Assembly (NCBI GenBank): GCA_050946275.1
Contig: JBMNUM010000003.1
Coordinates: forward strand, 1 to 64,000
Length of the DNA stretch: 64,000 nt
From: JBMNUM01 sp050946275
GTDB taxonomy: Bacteria > Actinomycetota > Coriobacteriia > Coriobacteriales > CADBOM01
Reading direction: 5' to 3'
Below, in pieces: positions 44,535 to 52,540 of this stretch. The notes under the pieces were generated by a model. That model did not search any database and was not told the origin of the DNA. It saw only the letters and a program-made list of their open reading frames with translations. Numbering within the stretch: position 1 is the first letter of the stretch; each line of letters opens with the position of its first letter. A program made the position numbers and the translations under genes.

Positions 44535-44575
44535 CGGTGCCGGTAGTCTAGGTGGCGGAATAGGAGGAGGACGAC

Positions 44576-44806
44576 ATGGTATGGATTGCGGGAAACGGCG
44601 CCACCATCGTCGTCCTCCTCATCGTTCTAACCGTGGTGTGCCTGATCGTGCGCAATATGGTGCGGAACAAGGGGGTCGGGTGCGACGGATGCTCGGGTGA
44701 ATGCTCGGGCTGCAAGGGTGCATGTCCCACGAAGCCCATCGAGCTCACCGAAGAGCAGCGCGCATGTCTCCTTGCGCATTCCATGGAAGGAGATGATGGC
44801 AGATGA
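44576..44806 (+). CDS. FeoB-associated Cys-rich membrane protein
   Basis: 76 residues. One N-terminal membrane helix (ATIVVLLIVLTVVCLIV) and a cytoplasmic Cys cluster CDGCSGECSGCKGACP. Such small proteins are known next to feoB and are thought to aid Fe(II) uptake. ATG at 44576 follows TAGGAGGAGG. Its end overlaps the next gene (ATGA). Confidence 0.85.
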   Translation: MVWIAGNGATIVVLLIVLTVVCLIVRNMVRNKGVGCDGCSGECSGCKGACPTKPIELTEEQRACLLAHSMEGDDGR

Positions 44807-45021
44807 TCCGCACGACGCTGGGTATCGAGGGCATGGCCTGCTCGATGTGCGAGGCGCATATCAACGATGCTATCCGCAGGAATTTCGATGTGAAGAAGGT
44901 CAAGGCGAATCGCCGCAAGCGCACGTGCGTCATCGAATCCGCCAGCCCGCTTGACGAGGAGAGGCTTCGCGGGGTCATCGCAGAGATCGGCTACACGCTC
45001 ACATCCATTCAAGCTGGCTAA
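44803..45021 (+). CDS. Heavy-metal-associated (HMA) domain protein
   Basis: 72 residues, a single ferredoxin-like HMA domain with the metal motif GMACSMC (10-16). Such proteins carry soft or divalent metals such as Cu(I) or Zn. It is translated from an ATG inside the stop of the Cys-rich gene, so it belongs to the feo operon. It may be a metallochaperone; iron as cargo would be unusual. Confidence 0.85.
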   Translation: MIRTTLGIEGMACSMCEAHINDAIRRNFDVKKVKANRRKRTCVIESASPLDEERLRGVIAEIGYTLTSIQAG

Positions 45022-45047
45022 ACCCAACAGCCTTAGCAAGCAAAGAG

Positions 45048-45079
45048 GCGGCCCCCGATTCACCTGAATCGGGGGCCGC
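45048..45079. terminator. Bidirectional terminator between the feo operon and alcohol dehydrogenase 1
   Basis: GCGGCCCCCGATTCA/TGAATCGGGGGCCGC, a 15-bp stem with a 2-nt loop. It lies 27 nt after the last feo gene and 46 nt after the stop of the facing dehydrogenase gene. A near copy follows the second dehydrogenase at 46590-46623. Confidence 0.85.
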
Positions 45080-45124
45080 TGTTGCGGGAGAGCCGCGTAC
45101 TTGGGCGGCTCTCAAGATCATTTC

Positions 45125-46315
45125 TTACTGGTAGTTGTCGAAGACCTTGCCGCAGAACTCTTCCATCTGCCCGTAGGAGACGTCGCCGGGCGCGCAGATG
45201 TGGAACCAGTTGTGGTCGATGGCGCCATGTGCCAGCGCGACGCACATCTCGCGCGTGATCGGCTCGCCCGAAAGCTTGTCCTTCATGTCCTTCAGCGGAA
45301 TCGTGCCGATCTCGCGCATGAAGACGCGAATCCAGTTGGAGACGAGCTGGCCGGCGGCGACATCGCCCATGCACTCGGGAATCTCGATGCCGATGCATTT
45401 GGCGACGAGGCGGACGGTTTGCGGGCTCTTGTCGGCAACGAAATCGATGACCTCGGGAAGGGCGATGCCGCTGGCATAGCCATGGGTCAGATGGAAATGC
45501 AAGCCCGCCTCATGGCCGAAGCAGTGGCCGATGTGGACGGACATGTTCGCCAGGCCGTCGCCGGCGGCGTTGGCCGCATACAGCATCAGCGACCGCGCCT
45601 CGTAGTTCTCGGGCTCTCTCACCGCAATCGGCAGGAACTGGGTGATGATCTGGAGTGCATCCTTGCAAAGCGCGGTGCTCCAGGGGTTGTACCGATTCGA
45701 GGTAAGTGCCTCGATGGAATGCGCCATGGCGTCGAGGCCGGAGCTGATGGTCACGAATTCCGGGCAGGTGTACGTCATGGTCGGATCGAGGACGGCGAGG
45801 TCGGCGTAGCGCTCGACGGTTTTCTTGGAATCCGTCTGGAGCTCGTGGATTATGCACATCGGCGAGCCCTCGGATCCGGTTCCGGAGCTTGTCGGGACCA
45901 AGAAGACCGGAACGGTGGTCTTGAAGGTGCCCGCGCCGCCGTTCTCGGTCATGCACTGCCTGATCTTCTTAGCGGGGTTGGCGAGCAGGACGCTCGTTCC
46001 CTTCGCCGTATCCATCGCAGAGCCGCCGCCAACGCCTATGACGACATCGGCTCCATACAGCTTGGCTGCGTCGCCGGCACAGTCGACGGACTCGTCGGTG
46101 GGATCCAGGAACACGTCGGTGTAGACCATGAAGTCAAGGCCCGCCCTTTCGAGCGCATCCTCGACCCGCTGGACACCCCCAGCTGCCTCGACGCCCTTAT
46201 CGCATACGAGGAACGCTTTCTTCTTGCCGGCTTCCGCCGCCATCTCGCCCATCTGCAGGAGGACGCCTTCACCGAAGATAGTGGGAACATGGCGTGAGTA
46301 TGGCTTCTGCACCAT
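45125..46315 (-). CDS. Iron-containing alcohol dehydrogenase 1
   Basis: 396 residues from the ATG at 46315, behind GGAAGGAGA. Group III (Fe-type) dehydrogenase: GVGGGSAMDTAKGTSVL for NAD(P), then metal-binding Asp/His in SSGLDAMAHSIEALTS and HIGHCFGHEAGLHFH. It reduces short aldehydes or oxidises alcohols in the cytoplasm. It is very similar to the next gene, which points to a recent tandem duplication. Substrate not known; ethanol, lactaldehyde or a similar alcohol are candidates. Confidence 0.92.
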   Translation of the reverse strand: MVQKPYSRHVPTIFGEGVLLQMGEMAAEAGKKKAFLVCDKGVEAAGGVQRVEDALERAGLDFMVYTDVFLDPTDESVDCAGDAAKLYGADVVIGVGGGSAMDTAKGTSVLLANPAKKIRQCMTENGGAGTFKTTVPVFLVPTSSGTGSEGSPMCIIHELQTDSKKTVERYADLAVLDPTMTYTCPEFVTISSGLDAMAHSIEALTSNRYNPWSTALCKDALQIITQFLPIAVREPENYEARSLMLYAANAAGDGLANMSVHIGHCFGHEAGLHFHLTHGYASGIALPEVIDFVADKSPQTVRLVAKCIGIEIPECMGDVAAGQLVSNWIRVFMREIGTIPLKDMKDKLSGEPITREMCVALAHGAIDHNWFHICAPGDVSYGQMEEFCGKVFDNYQ

Positions 46316-46553
46316 AATCGTCTCCTTCCTCGTGTCTCGGCTGCCGCTTGGCGGTTGATATGGTGCGTGTCGACCCGGATATTCCAGACGGAAAGCGCAT
46401 GCTGGCTTGCGGATTGGCGTCTGCCTTCCGTATGTAAATAAATGTACTACGTAAGGCGTTGAAACTAATCTCTCGCGCACATGTGATGAGTGACTGGGAT
46501 GATATGTAGAGAAATGTGATGCGGGCAGAAGAGCTGGAGAGAGGGTGCGGATA

Positions 46554-46583
46554 GCTGCCAAACAGCCCGGGCTGTTTGGCAGC
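46554..46583. repeat. Perfect 30-bp palindrome
   Basis: GCTGCCAAACAGCCC and its exact complement make a 15-bp stem with no loop bases. It precedes the dehydrogenase 2 terminator by 6 bp. The core GCCAAACA resembles the GTCAAACA palindromes at 29036 and 34186. The rest of the 46316-46589 gap is AT-rich and holds no gene. Confidence 0.8.
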
Positions 46584-46589
46584 AAAAAA

Positions 46590-46623
46590 GCGGCCCCCCG
46601 ATGCAGGTGAATCGGGGGGCCGC
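46590..46623 (-). terminator. Terminator of alcohol dehydrogenase 2
   Basis: GCGGCCCCCCGAT/ATCGGGGGGCCGC with an 8-nt loop; read on the minus strand it is followed by TTTTTT. Similar to the 45048-45079 hairpin, with its flanks GTTGCGGGAG also kept. Confidence 0.85.
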
Positions 46624-46670
46624 CGTTGCGGGAGCGCCGTGTCTCTAGGCGGCGCTCATAAGGTTATCTC

Positions 46671-47870
46671 CTACTGATAGTTGTCGAAGACCTTGCCGCA
46701 GAACTCCTCCATCTGCTCGTAGCTGACGTCGCCAGGAGCAGCAATGTGGAACCAGTTGTGATCGATCGCGTCGTGAGCCAGGGCAACGACCTTCTCGCGG
46801 GTGATCGGCTCATCATTGACCCTGTCCTTCATGTCCTTGATCGGGACCATGCCGATCTCGCGCATGAAGTTGCGCAGCCAGTCGGAGACGAGCTTGGCGG
46901 CGGCGATGTCATCGGTTCCCTCGGGAATCTCGATACCGATGCAGTTGGCGATGGCCTTGACGCTCTGCGGGTTCTTCTCGGCGACGAAGTCGATGACCTC
47001 GGGGAGAGCGATACCGCAAGCATAGCCATGGTTCAGGTGGAACTGCATGCCGGCCTCGTGACCGAAGCAGTGGCCGATGTGGACGGACAGGTTGGCAAGA
47101 CCGTCACCAGCAGCGTTCGACGCATACAGCATCTTCGCGCGAGCCTCGTAGTTCTGGGGCTCCTTGACTGCGACGGGCAGCCACTTGGTGATGATGCGGA
47201 CAGCATCCTCGGAGAGCGTGGTGCTCCACGGGTTCCAGTTGAAGTTGTAGTCAGCGGTCAGAGCCTCGATGGCATGAGCCAGAGCGTCGAGACCGGAGTT
47301 GACGGTCACGAAGTCCGGGCAGGTGTAGGTCATCGTGGGCTCGAGGACAGCGAGGTCGGCGTAACGCTCGACGACCTTCTTGCCGTCGCTCTCCAGCTCG
47401 TGGATAACGCACATCGGCGAGCCCTCGGCGCCGGTGCCGGCTGCCGTCGGAATAAGGTAGACAGGAACGTCGATCTTGTAGGTGCCATTGCCGCCGTTCT
47501 CGGTCATGCACTCCTTGATCTTCTTCTCCGGGTTGGCAAGAAGAACGCTCGTGCCCTTGGCGGTATCCATCGGGGAGCCGCCACCGCAGCCGACGACGAC
47601 GTCCGCGCCAAACTCCTTGGCAACGTCGCCAGCGTGGTCGATAGCCTCATCCGTGGGATCCGGGAACACGTCAGAATAGATCATGACCTCAAGACCAGCA
47701 TTCTTGAGAGCATCGGCAACCCTCTGGGCACCACCCGACGCCTCGACGCCCTTGTCACAGACAAGGAAGGCGCGCTGCTTGCCACTTTCCTTGGCGATCT
47801 TGCTCATCTCGTCCAGGGCGTCAGCGCCGAAGATCGAGGGAACTCTACGCCAATACGGTTGATGTGCCAT
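46671..47870 (-). CDS. Iron-containing alcohol dehydrogenase 2
   Basis: 399 residues from the ATG at 47870 (GGAAGTG upstream). The same motifs as the first copy: VVGCGGGSPMDTAKGTSVL, NSGLDALAHAIEAL and HIGHCFGHEAGMQFH. About two thirds of residues match by eye. Codon use is richer in GCT/GTC than in copy 1, which suggests higher expression. Upstream, between it and divergent cbiD, are inverted repeats GGCTTTC..GAAAGCC and AATGAA..TTCATT. Confidence 0.92.
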   Translation of the reverse strand: MAHQPYWRRVPSIFGADALDEMSKIAKESGKQRAFLVCDKGVEASGGAQRVADALKNAGLEVMIYSDVFPDPTDEAIDHAGDVAKEFGADVVVGCGGGSPMDTAKGTSVLLANPEKKIKECMTENGGNGTYKIDVPVYLIPTAAGTGAEGSPMCVIHELESDGKKVVERYADLAVLEPTMTYTCPDFVTVNSGLDALAHAIEALTADYNFNWNPWSTTLSEDAVRIITKWLPVAVKEPQNYEARAKMLYASNAAGDGLANLSVHIGHCFGHEAGMQFHLNHGYACGIALPEVIDFVAEKNPQSVKAIANCIGIEIPEGTDDIAAAKLVSDWLRNFMREIGMVPIKDMKDRVNDEPITREKVVALAHDAIDHNWFHIAAPGDVSYEQMEEFCGKVFDNYQ

Positions 47871-47943
47871 ACTGAATCACTTCCTTTTGTAAAACGTCCT
47901 ACTTTCCAAAAAACAACCTGCAGACCTATCCTAGGTTTTGAAC

Positions 47944-48004
47944 GGCTTTCGCGCAATGGGAAAACATTGAAAGCCATCAAAAATAAAGAATGAAGTCGTT
48001 CATT
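47944..48004. promoter_or_regulatory. Two inverted repeats in the divergent dehydrogenase 2 / cbiD region
   Basis: GGCTTTC ... GAAAGCC (47944-47975) and AATGAA GTCG TTCATT (47989-48004). They lie in an AT-rich stretch between two divergent genes and could be operators. No cobalamin riboswitch core is visible here. Confidence 0.35.
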
Positions 48005-48133
48005 AAAACAACGAGAAGTTGACGGAAGGGGTCTGTGCACGACGGATCCGGGCGACTTCCGGGCCTCGGGCGCGGCCGATGGTACCATGGCTCCAAGAGC
48101 CAAAGGACCCGCTGGAGCGAGGATGGGTTGAGC

Positions 48134-49297
48134 ATGCCATTGGAGAGCTACGTTTACGCCGGCACCACGCGGCTGCGCCGCGGCTACACCACGGGAACGT
48201 GCGTGGCCCTCGCGGCGAAGGCGGCGGCCATCGAGCTGTTGTCTGGTGAGCCGGTCGCGTCCACGTCGCTCATGACACCGGCGGGCATCCCCGTCGAGGT
48301 GGACGTCGAACGGGTTTGCAATGCCGGCGATTCCGGTTTCCCGGGCGGTACGCCATGTGTTGCGTATGTCGTGCGGAAGGATGCCGGGGATGACTACGAC
48401 GTGACCGACGGCATATTGGTACGCGCGAGCGTCGCCCTGGCGGACGAGGGAATCTCCATCGATGGGGGCGAGGGCGTCGGGCGCGTGACGTTGCCCGGGC
48501 TCGATCAGCCCGTCGGTGCGTCGGCGATCAATTCCGGACCGCGCGCGCAGATCGCCGCGGTTTTGGAGGACGTGGCGGCGCAGCTCGGTTACGAGGGCGG
48601 ATTCTCGGTCCTCGTCGAGGTGCCCGGCGGCGCCGAGGTCGCGACCAAGACGTTCAACCCGCAGCTCGGCATCGAGGGCGGCATCTCCATCCTCGGCACG
48701 TCCGGCATCGTCGAACCCCAGAGCATCGAGGCCCGCAAGGACGCGCTCGCCGTCGAGATTCACGCGCGCGCGGCGTGCGGTGCGAAGCGCCTCGTCATCA
48801 CGCCGGGCAACTACGGGGCCGATTTCGTCGAGGCTCGGGGAATCGCGCCCGGCATCCCCATCGTGAAGTGCGCGAACTTCATCGGCTTCGCGCTCGACCG
48901 CGCCGTCATCGAGTGTTTCGACGAGGTCTTGCTCGTCGGACACATCGGAAAGCTCGTGAAGGTGGCGGGCGGCATCATGGACACGCACTCGCGCGTGGCC
49001 GACTGCCGATGCGAGATCTTCGCGGCGCATGCCGCGCTCGCCGGCGCTTCCCGCGAGGCCATCGAGCTCTTGTTCGAGGCACCCACGAGCGATGCGTGCC
49101 TCGACGTGCTCGAGCGCTTCGGCCTGCTCGACGAGGTCTGCGGCAGCATCGGCGATGCCGTTGCGGAGCGGGTCGCGCACCGGGTCGCGGGTGCCTACGA
49201 GGTCGGTACGGTCATGTTCTCGAACGCGCGCGGATTGCTGCATGCCAGCTCGACGGGCGCGCGCATGCTGCAGGATTGGGAGGTCGAGCGGCCATGA
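48134..49297 (+). CDS. cbiD: Cobalt-precorrin-5B C1-methyltransferase CbiD
   Basis: 387 residues. Anaerobic-route enzyme of corrin synthesis that methylates C1. Family hallmarks: RRGYTTGTCVALAAKAA at the start, GVGRVTLPGLDQPVGASAIN and GVVTGTSGIVEPQS-like GGISILGTSGIVEPQS. ATG at 48134 behind GAGGATGGG. It starts the first cbi transcription unit; its stop overlaps the next start (ATGA). Confidence 0.94.
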   Translation: MPLESYVYAGTTRLRRGYTTGTCVALAAKAAAIELLSGEPVASTSLMTPAGIPVEVDVERVCNAGDSGFPGGTPCVAYVVRKDAGDDYDVTDGILVRASVALADEGISIDGGEGVGRVTLPGLDQPVGASAINSGPRAQIAAVLEDVAAQLGYEGGFSVLVEVPGGAEVATKTFNPQLGIEGGISILGTSGIVEPQSIEARKDALAVEIHARAACGAKRLVITPGNYGADFVEARGIAPGIPIVKCANFIGFALDRAVIECFDEVLLVGHIGKLVKVAGGIMDTHSRVADCRCEIFAAHAALAGASREAIELLFEAPTSDACLDVLERFGLLDEVCGSIGDAVAERVAHRVAGAYEVGTVMFSNARGLLHASSTGARMLQDWEVERP

Positions 49298-50055
49298 TTC
49301 ACTTCGTCGGAGCGGGAAGCGGGGCGGTCGATCTCATCACGGTTCGCGGGGCGCGGCTCCTCGGCGAGGCGGATGTCGTCGTCTATGCCGGCAGCCTCGT
49401 GAATCCCGAGCTGCTCGACCTGGCGCAAGACGGTGCCGAGCTGCACGACAGCGCCCGGATGACGCTGGAGGAGGTGCTCGACGTCATGGTCGCCGCCGAT
49501 CGCGCGGGGCGCGAGGTCGTGCGCCTGCACACGGGCGACCCCTGCCTGTACGGTGCCATCCGCGAGCAGATGGACGCGCTCGACGATCAGGGCGTGGATT
49601 ACGACTACACCCCGGGCGTCTCGAGCTTCAGCGGCGCGGCCGCCGCGCTCAGGGAGGAGTACACGGTACCCGGGGTCTCGCAGAGCGTCATCATCACGAG
49701 GATGGCAGGACGTACGCCCGTCCCCGCAGGGGAGGACATGGCCTCGCTGGCGGCCCATGGCTGCTCGATGGTGGTGTTCCTCTCGACCGGCCTGCTCGAT
49801 GAGCTGACCGCCGAGCTGGTCAAGGGAGCGTACGACGCCGATACGCCGGCCGCGCTCGTGTACAAGGCGACGTGGCCCGAGGAGCGCGTCTTCCGCTGCA
49901 CGGTGGGGACGCTCGCGCAAACAGCGCGCGACAACGGCATAACCAAGACGGCGCTCGTGTGCATCGGCGATTTCCTCGCCGATGGCGGGGGCTACGACCG
50001 CTCGAAGCTCTACGACCCGGCCTTCACGACCGGTTTTCGGGAGGGATCGTCGTGA
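49294..50055 (+). CDS. cbiF: Cobalt-precorrin-4 C11-methyltransferase CbiF
   Basis: 253 residues. SAM-dependent methylase of the tetrapyrrole methylase fold: VGAGSGAVDLITVRGARLL, VVYAGSLVNPELL, RLHTGDPCLYGAIREQMDAL and YDYTPGVSSFSGAAAAL. Start overlaps the cbiD stop, and its own stop overlaps cbiG (GTGA). Same enzyme as CobM in the aerobic route. Confidence 0.95.
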   Translation: MIHFVGAGSGAVDLITVRGARLLGEADVVVYAGSLVNPELLDLAQDGAELHDSARMTLEEVLDVMVAADRAGREVVRLHTGDPCLYGAIREQMDALDDQGVDYDYTPGVSSFSGAAAALREEYTVPGVSQSVIITRMAGRTPVPAGEDMASLAAHGCSMVVFLSTGLLDELTAELVKGAYDADTPAALVYKATWPEERVFRCTVGTLAQTARDNGITKTALVCIGDFLADGGGYDRSKLYDPAFTTGFREGSS

Positions 50056-51062
50056 GGATCGCGTTGATCTCGTTCACGGACCGCGGCGCCTCTGTCGCCG
50101 ACCGCATCGCCATGGCGTTGCGCGCCGGGGGACACGAGACCGCATGCGCGCGCGGCTCGGGACCGGACAAGGTCGACCGCACCGTCTGGGCCGAGGAGGC
50201 GTTCGCGGCGTGCGATGCGCTCGTGTTCGTCGGAGCCGCGGGCATCGCGGTGCGCACCATCGCCCCGCTCGTGGAGTCGAAGCTGACCGATCCGGCTGTC
50301 GTCGTGGTCGACGAGGGATGCGCGCATGCCATCCCGCTCCTTTCCGGCCATGTGGGAGGGGCCAACGATCTCGCCGCGCTCATCGCGGGGGCCATCGGCG
50401 CCGTGCCCGCGATCACCACCGCGACTGACGTCGCCGGCGTGTTCGCGGTGGACTCCTGGGCCGCGCGTCACGGGTTGGAGATCGTGCATCCCGAGCGGAT
50501 CAAGCATGTCTCGGGGACGCTCCTCGCGGGAGGTCGCGTCCGCGTGCGCGCCGAGCAGGCCGTGGAAGGTACAGTCCCGACCGGTATCGAAGTTGCGCCG
50601 GCGGGCGACGGTGCCGATCCCGACGTGCTGATTGGCATCGGGGCGGTTCCGTCCGGAGCGCTCGGGCTCGTCCCCCGCAAGGCCGTCGTCGGAATCGGCT
50701 GCCGCCGCGGCACGGGAACAGGCAAACTCGCTGCCGCAGTCGATGCGTTCCTCGAGCGCCATGGAGTCGAGCCGGCGGCCGTCTGCATGCTCGCGAGCAT
50801 CGACCTGAAGGCCGATGAGCAGGGGCTGTTGGAGCTTGCAGCCGAGAGGGGCTGGGACTTCCGCACGTTCAGCGCGGCCGTGCTCGTCGCTCAGGAGGGT
50901 GATTTCTCCCCGTCGGCGTTCGTCCGCGAGGTGACGGGGGTGGACAACGTGTGCGAGCGCAGCATCGTGGCCGCTGGAGCCGAGCTGCTCGCAGGCAAGG
51001 AAGCAGCCGATGGCGTGACCCTCGCCTTGGGCGTCCTCCCGTTCGACCTCGCCTGGGACTAG
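50052..51062 (+). CDS. cbiG: Cobalt-precorrin-5A hydrolase CbiG
   Basis: 336 residues from a GTG inside the cbiF stop. Opens the delta-lactone of cobalt-precorrin-5A. N-terminal CbiG domain with ALVFVGAAGIAVRTIAPLV and the DEGCAHAIPLLSGHVGGAND motif, and a C-terminal part with VVGIGCRRGTGTGKLAAAVD, typical of CbiG. Presence of CbiD and CbiG marks the oxygen-independent pathway. Confidence 0.93.
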   Translation: MRIALISFTDRGASVADRIAMALRAGGHETACARGSGPDKVDRTVWAEEAFAACDALVFVGAAGIAVRTIAPLVESKLTDPAVVVVDEGCAHAIPLLSGHVGGANDLAALIAGAIGAVPAITTATDVAGVFAVDSWAARHGLEIVHPERIKHVSGTLLAGGRVRVRAEQAVEGTVPTGIEVAPAGDGADPDVLIGIGAVPSGALGLVPRKAVVGIGCRRGTGTGKLAAAVDAFLERHGVEPAAVCMLASIDLKADEQGLLELAAERGWDFRTFSAAVLVAQEGDFSPSAFVREVTGVDNVCERSIVAAGAELLAGKEAADGVTLALGVLPFDLAWD

Positions 51063-51068
51063 CCCTGG

Positions 51069-51097
51069 ATGAGTCAAAGGATTGTCCTTCGACTCAT
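51069..51097. repeat. Palindromic repeat of the ATGAGTC family, after cbiG
   Basis: ATGAGTCAAAGGA TTG TCCTTCGACTCAT: 13-bp arms with one mismatch. Followed by TTTT, so it may also act as a terminator for cbiDFG. Confidence 0.75.
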
Positions 51098-51195
51098 TTT
51101 CTACCGTTGCATTTGCAACCGACTGCCACGCCGCTCGTGCATATACTTATATAAATAGGCGCGAGGGTACGAGACAGAAGGGCGGCCGGATAGTC

Positions 51196-51963
51196 ATGGC
51201 GAGCGTATCTGGTAAGTGGGAGCTGTACGATCGATTAATCGAGGGCGTACCCGCTGGCATCGGGGTTCTCGATTGCTGCCTGGGCCTGCACTGGTCGTAC
51301 GTTGAGGCCGAGTGCGGGATGGGCATCAGCCACACGCTGCGCGATGGGGCCCGCGCATCGAGCGGGGCAGACCCGCGCGAGCTCGACCTCAAATCGCTGT
51401 GCGCTCTCGCCAAGTCGTGGAACTTCACCGAGGCGACGCTCGGCGTGGCGGCGCTCAACGCGTGGTACACCCAGCCGGAGCGCATCGAGGCGCTCGGCGG
51501 ATCGTGGGACGACGAAACGGAGTCCGGCAAGGGGAGCAACCCGTTCTGGTCGATGCGGGATCGATGCACCGGCAAGAAGGTCGCGATCATAGGTCACTTC
51601 CCGAACGTGAACGCCATGGCGCAGATAGCCGACGTCACCGTGCTCGAGCGCAACTGCTCGTCGGGACTCGACACGCCCGACTCCGCGTGCGAGTACATCC
51701 TGCCCGAGCAGGACTACGTGATGATGACGGGAACGACGCTCACGAACAAGACGATGCCCCGGCTGCTCGAGCTCTCGAGCGACGCGGTCGTGGTCGTGAC
51801 GGGTCCCTCGGCGATTCCCGCGCTCCCGATGGCCGAGGCAGGCGTCGACATCATCGCCGGCAGCATGGTCGCCGACCCCGAGCTGGCCGCGTGGGCAATC
51901 CGCAGCTACACGAAATCCGTCTGGCGAGGCGGCATCCGCAAGTTCTTCTTGGAGTTCGCGTAG
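51196..51963 (+). CDS. DUF364/DUF4213-type protein, putative metal chelation
   Basis: 255 residues. The N-terminal domain (WSYVEAECGMGISHTLRDG) and the C-terminal Rossmann-like half (KKVAIIGHFPNVNAMAQIAD, VVVTGPSAIPALPMAEAGVD) fit the DUF4213-DUF364 architecture, which is proposed to bind heavy metals and occurs near metal transport or cofactor genes. Position between cbiG and the MFS gene hints at cobalt or nickel handling. ATG at 51196, with AAGGGCGG upstream. Confidence 0.8.
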   Translation: MASVSGKWELYDRLIEGVPAGIGVLDCCLGLHWSYVEAECGMGISHTLRDGARASSGADPRELDLKSLCALAKSWNFTEATLGVAALNAWYTQPERIEALGGSWDDETESGKGSNPFWSMRDRCTGKKVAIIGHFPNVNAMAQIADVTVLERNCSSGLDTPDSACEYILPEQDYVMMTGTTLTNKTMPRLLELSSDAVVVVTGPSAIPALPMAEAGVDIIAGSMVADPELAAWAIRSYTKSVWRGGIRKFFLEFA

Positions 51964-52311
51964 TGCGGGCAACGGGGGGCTCCGGCAATCCCGCGTTAGT
52001 GGGAGGATTGGCCGATTCGCCATCGGCCCGACCTCGTTTCGTCGCACGGGCTTGGCCGGGTCCATCGTCAAACGTGCCGCTTGAGCGGGAAAAACGCTGT
52101 TTCCAACGTCATAGTTCTGACGTATGTATTCGAATCCCGTATCAATCTCGCACCACCTTTCTTACCTATCAAATTCATTGGTTTTTAAACAATCTCGCAT
52201 TTGTCCGAACTACATTTTTTAAATGATAATGCGAGAAGAAACACCTGTAAGTAAACTTATCTAGAACAACTTGTATTAAGTGGAATTAAATTTGAGCAAG
52301 TACGGGAATTC

Positions 52312-52496
52312 TGGATTATTTGTGAATTTGTAGCGGTATTCTATCGGCTATGACCAATTGATAAGCCTATGCGCTGATGCGCAGCGGCGTCGTTTGAAGA
52401 TATAGGCGCGACTGCGCAGGAAAAGATTTCACGCATATTGGTCAATGCAAAAAGGAGAGGGATTTGGAAGAAAGGGAGGGTCGCGATCGGAAAGTT
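52312..52496 (+). promoter_or_regulatory. Leader region of the MFS gene, shared with the right end of the window
   Basis: Two blocks recur at 63829-64000: TGGATTATTTGTGAATTT (52312-52329) and a 43-nt block at 52454-52496 that begins GGAGAGGGATTTGGAAGAAA and ends TCGGAAAGTT, with 41 of 43 bases identical. Distance between the two blocks is similar in both places. Most of 51964-52540 is AT-rich and has no gene. Confidence 0.7.
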
Positions 52497-52540
52497 AACT
52501 TGCGTGTTTTAGGTAGTATCCGTTTAGGATGGAGGTAGAA

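Noticed and set aside
47871..48133. Cobalamin riboswitch before cbiD
   Set aside because: I looked for the B12 box (GCCACTG) and the conserved core and did not find them here, nor before cbiH, cobD or cbiP. Regulation must be elsewhere or of a different kind.
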